From Desulfobacterales bacterium (GTDB lineage: Bacteria > Desulfobacterota > Desulfobulbia > Desulfobulbales > BM004), in NCBI GenBank assembly GCA_012974315.1, contig JAAXQI010000088.1:1-5898 (forward strand): DNA of 5,898 nt, written 5' to 3'. A program made the position numbers and the translations under genes. Within the stretch, counting starts at the first letter, position 1, and every line of letters begins with the position of its first letter. Shown here piece by piece: positions 5,711-5,898 of the stretch. Under the pieces are notes generated by a model, which worked only from the letters and a program-made list of their open reading frames with translations, made no database searches and was not told the DNA's origin.

Positions 5711-5715
5711 CTCCT
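5711..5715 (-). promoter_or_regulatory. Ribosome-binding site of the aldolase gene
   Basis: The minus strand reads AGGAG 8 bases before the ATG, a strong Shine-Dalgarno sequence that confirms the start at 5702. Confidence 0.85.
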
Positions 5716-5757
5716 GTTGGTTCACTGTTTATTGGTTTTGTTTAATGAAAAACAGAC

Positions 5758-5786
5758 TGACTAGGAAATATGGGAAGTAATGTCAA
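5758..5786 (-). promoter_or_regulatory. Candidate sigma-70 promoter for the aldolase gene
   Basis: On the minus strand a perfect -35 box TTGACA (5786-5781) is followed by 17 bases and TAGTCA (5763-5758), a weak -10. Position and direction suit the aldolase gene, about 55 bases upstream of its start codon. The weak -10 keeps confidence low. Confidence 0.4.
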
Positions 5787-5814
5787 GTAAAATCTGGCAG
5801 AAACAAAGTGATAG

Positions 5815-5831
5815 TTCTGATTTGATCAGAA
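5815..5831. repeat. Perfect 7-bp inverted repeat, candidate operator
   Basis: TTCTGAT-TTG-ATCAGAA is a perfect dyad of 17 bases, about 30 bases upstream of the TTGACA box of the aldolase promoter candidate. The size fits a dimeric regulator site. No T-run follows, so it is not a terminator. The role is inferred. Confidence 0.4.
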
Positions 5832-5856
5832 AATCAAGCATTCTAGGGGATGGTAC

Positions 5857-5874
5857 TCCATACTTAATTATGGA
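5857..5874. repeat. Near-perfect 18-bp palindrome
   Basis: TCCATACTTAATTATGGA is symmetrical in 16 of 18 positions. It lies about 25 bases beyond the other dyad, in the upstream region of the aldolase gene near the right edge of the window. It may be a second regulator site, or belong to a gene beyond the edge. No coding frame is seen in 5703-5898. Confidence 0.3.
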
Positions 5875-5898
5875 CTGTCGTCACATTACGAGTTAGTG

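Noticed and set aside
1..5898. CRISPR arrays, tRNA or rRNA genes, insertion sequences, integrase
   Set aside because: No regularly spaced repeats, RNA gene signatures, transposase or tyrosine-recombinase motifs were seen on either strand.

Overview
The window looks like bacterial (probably Gram-negative) chromosome carrying the end of an integron gene-cassette array next to ordinary genes. Five complete or nearly complete protein genes, one broken gene and two attC recombination sites can be supported. No integrase gene is in view. The lineage cannot be fixed from sequence alone. The YjdF-type membrane protein, the TPR-methyltransferase and the HMGL-type aldolase family all suit Proteobacteria/Desulfobacterota-like bacteria, but this is inference. 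TGA ends the methyltransferase gene at its natural family C-terminus, so the standard genetic code applies.

Region 1 (1-1558) is the cassette array. An rsgA-type ribosome-biogenesis GTPase enters from the left edge already open. Its TAA stop lies inside the R'' core of the first attC site (958-1046). A compact 518-bp cassette (1041-1558) follows. It carries a cytosine deaminase of the yeast Fcy1 type, with a good ribosome-binding site 17 bases after the cassette boundary, and ends in a second attC (1502-1564). The first six bases of this cassette (TTATGT) are the exact complement of the R'' core of its own attC (ACATAAC), as expected for a cassette that was once a closed circle. The deaminase is broken by one in-frame TGA where the family has an Arg-type position (a CGA to TGA change would explain it). 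The first attC has A instead of G at the crossover base, so that junction may be immobile.

Region 2 (1565-4653) has three co-directional genes: a zinc-free MDR oxidoreductase, a six-repeat TPR protein fused to a SAM methyltransferase (11 bases after the oxidoreductase), and a DUF2238/YjdF membrane protein with its own good ribosome-binding site. No complete attC follows the second site, so this is either one oversized terminal cassette or the flank of the array. A hairpin plus an R'-like core (3974-4039) between the methyltransferase and yjdF may be an attC remnant.

Region 3 (4654-5898) holds a strong bidirectional terminator. Facing the other genes is a minus-strand DRE-TIM (HMGL-like) aldolase gene with a good ribosome-binding site. 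Two palindromes lie in its upstream region. The genes do not form an evident common pathway. The unifying theme is cassette capture and decay on the left and a conventional convergent gene arrangement on the right.
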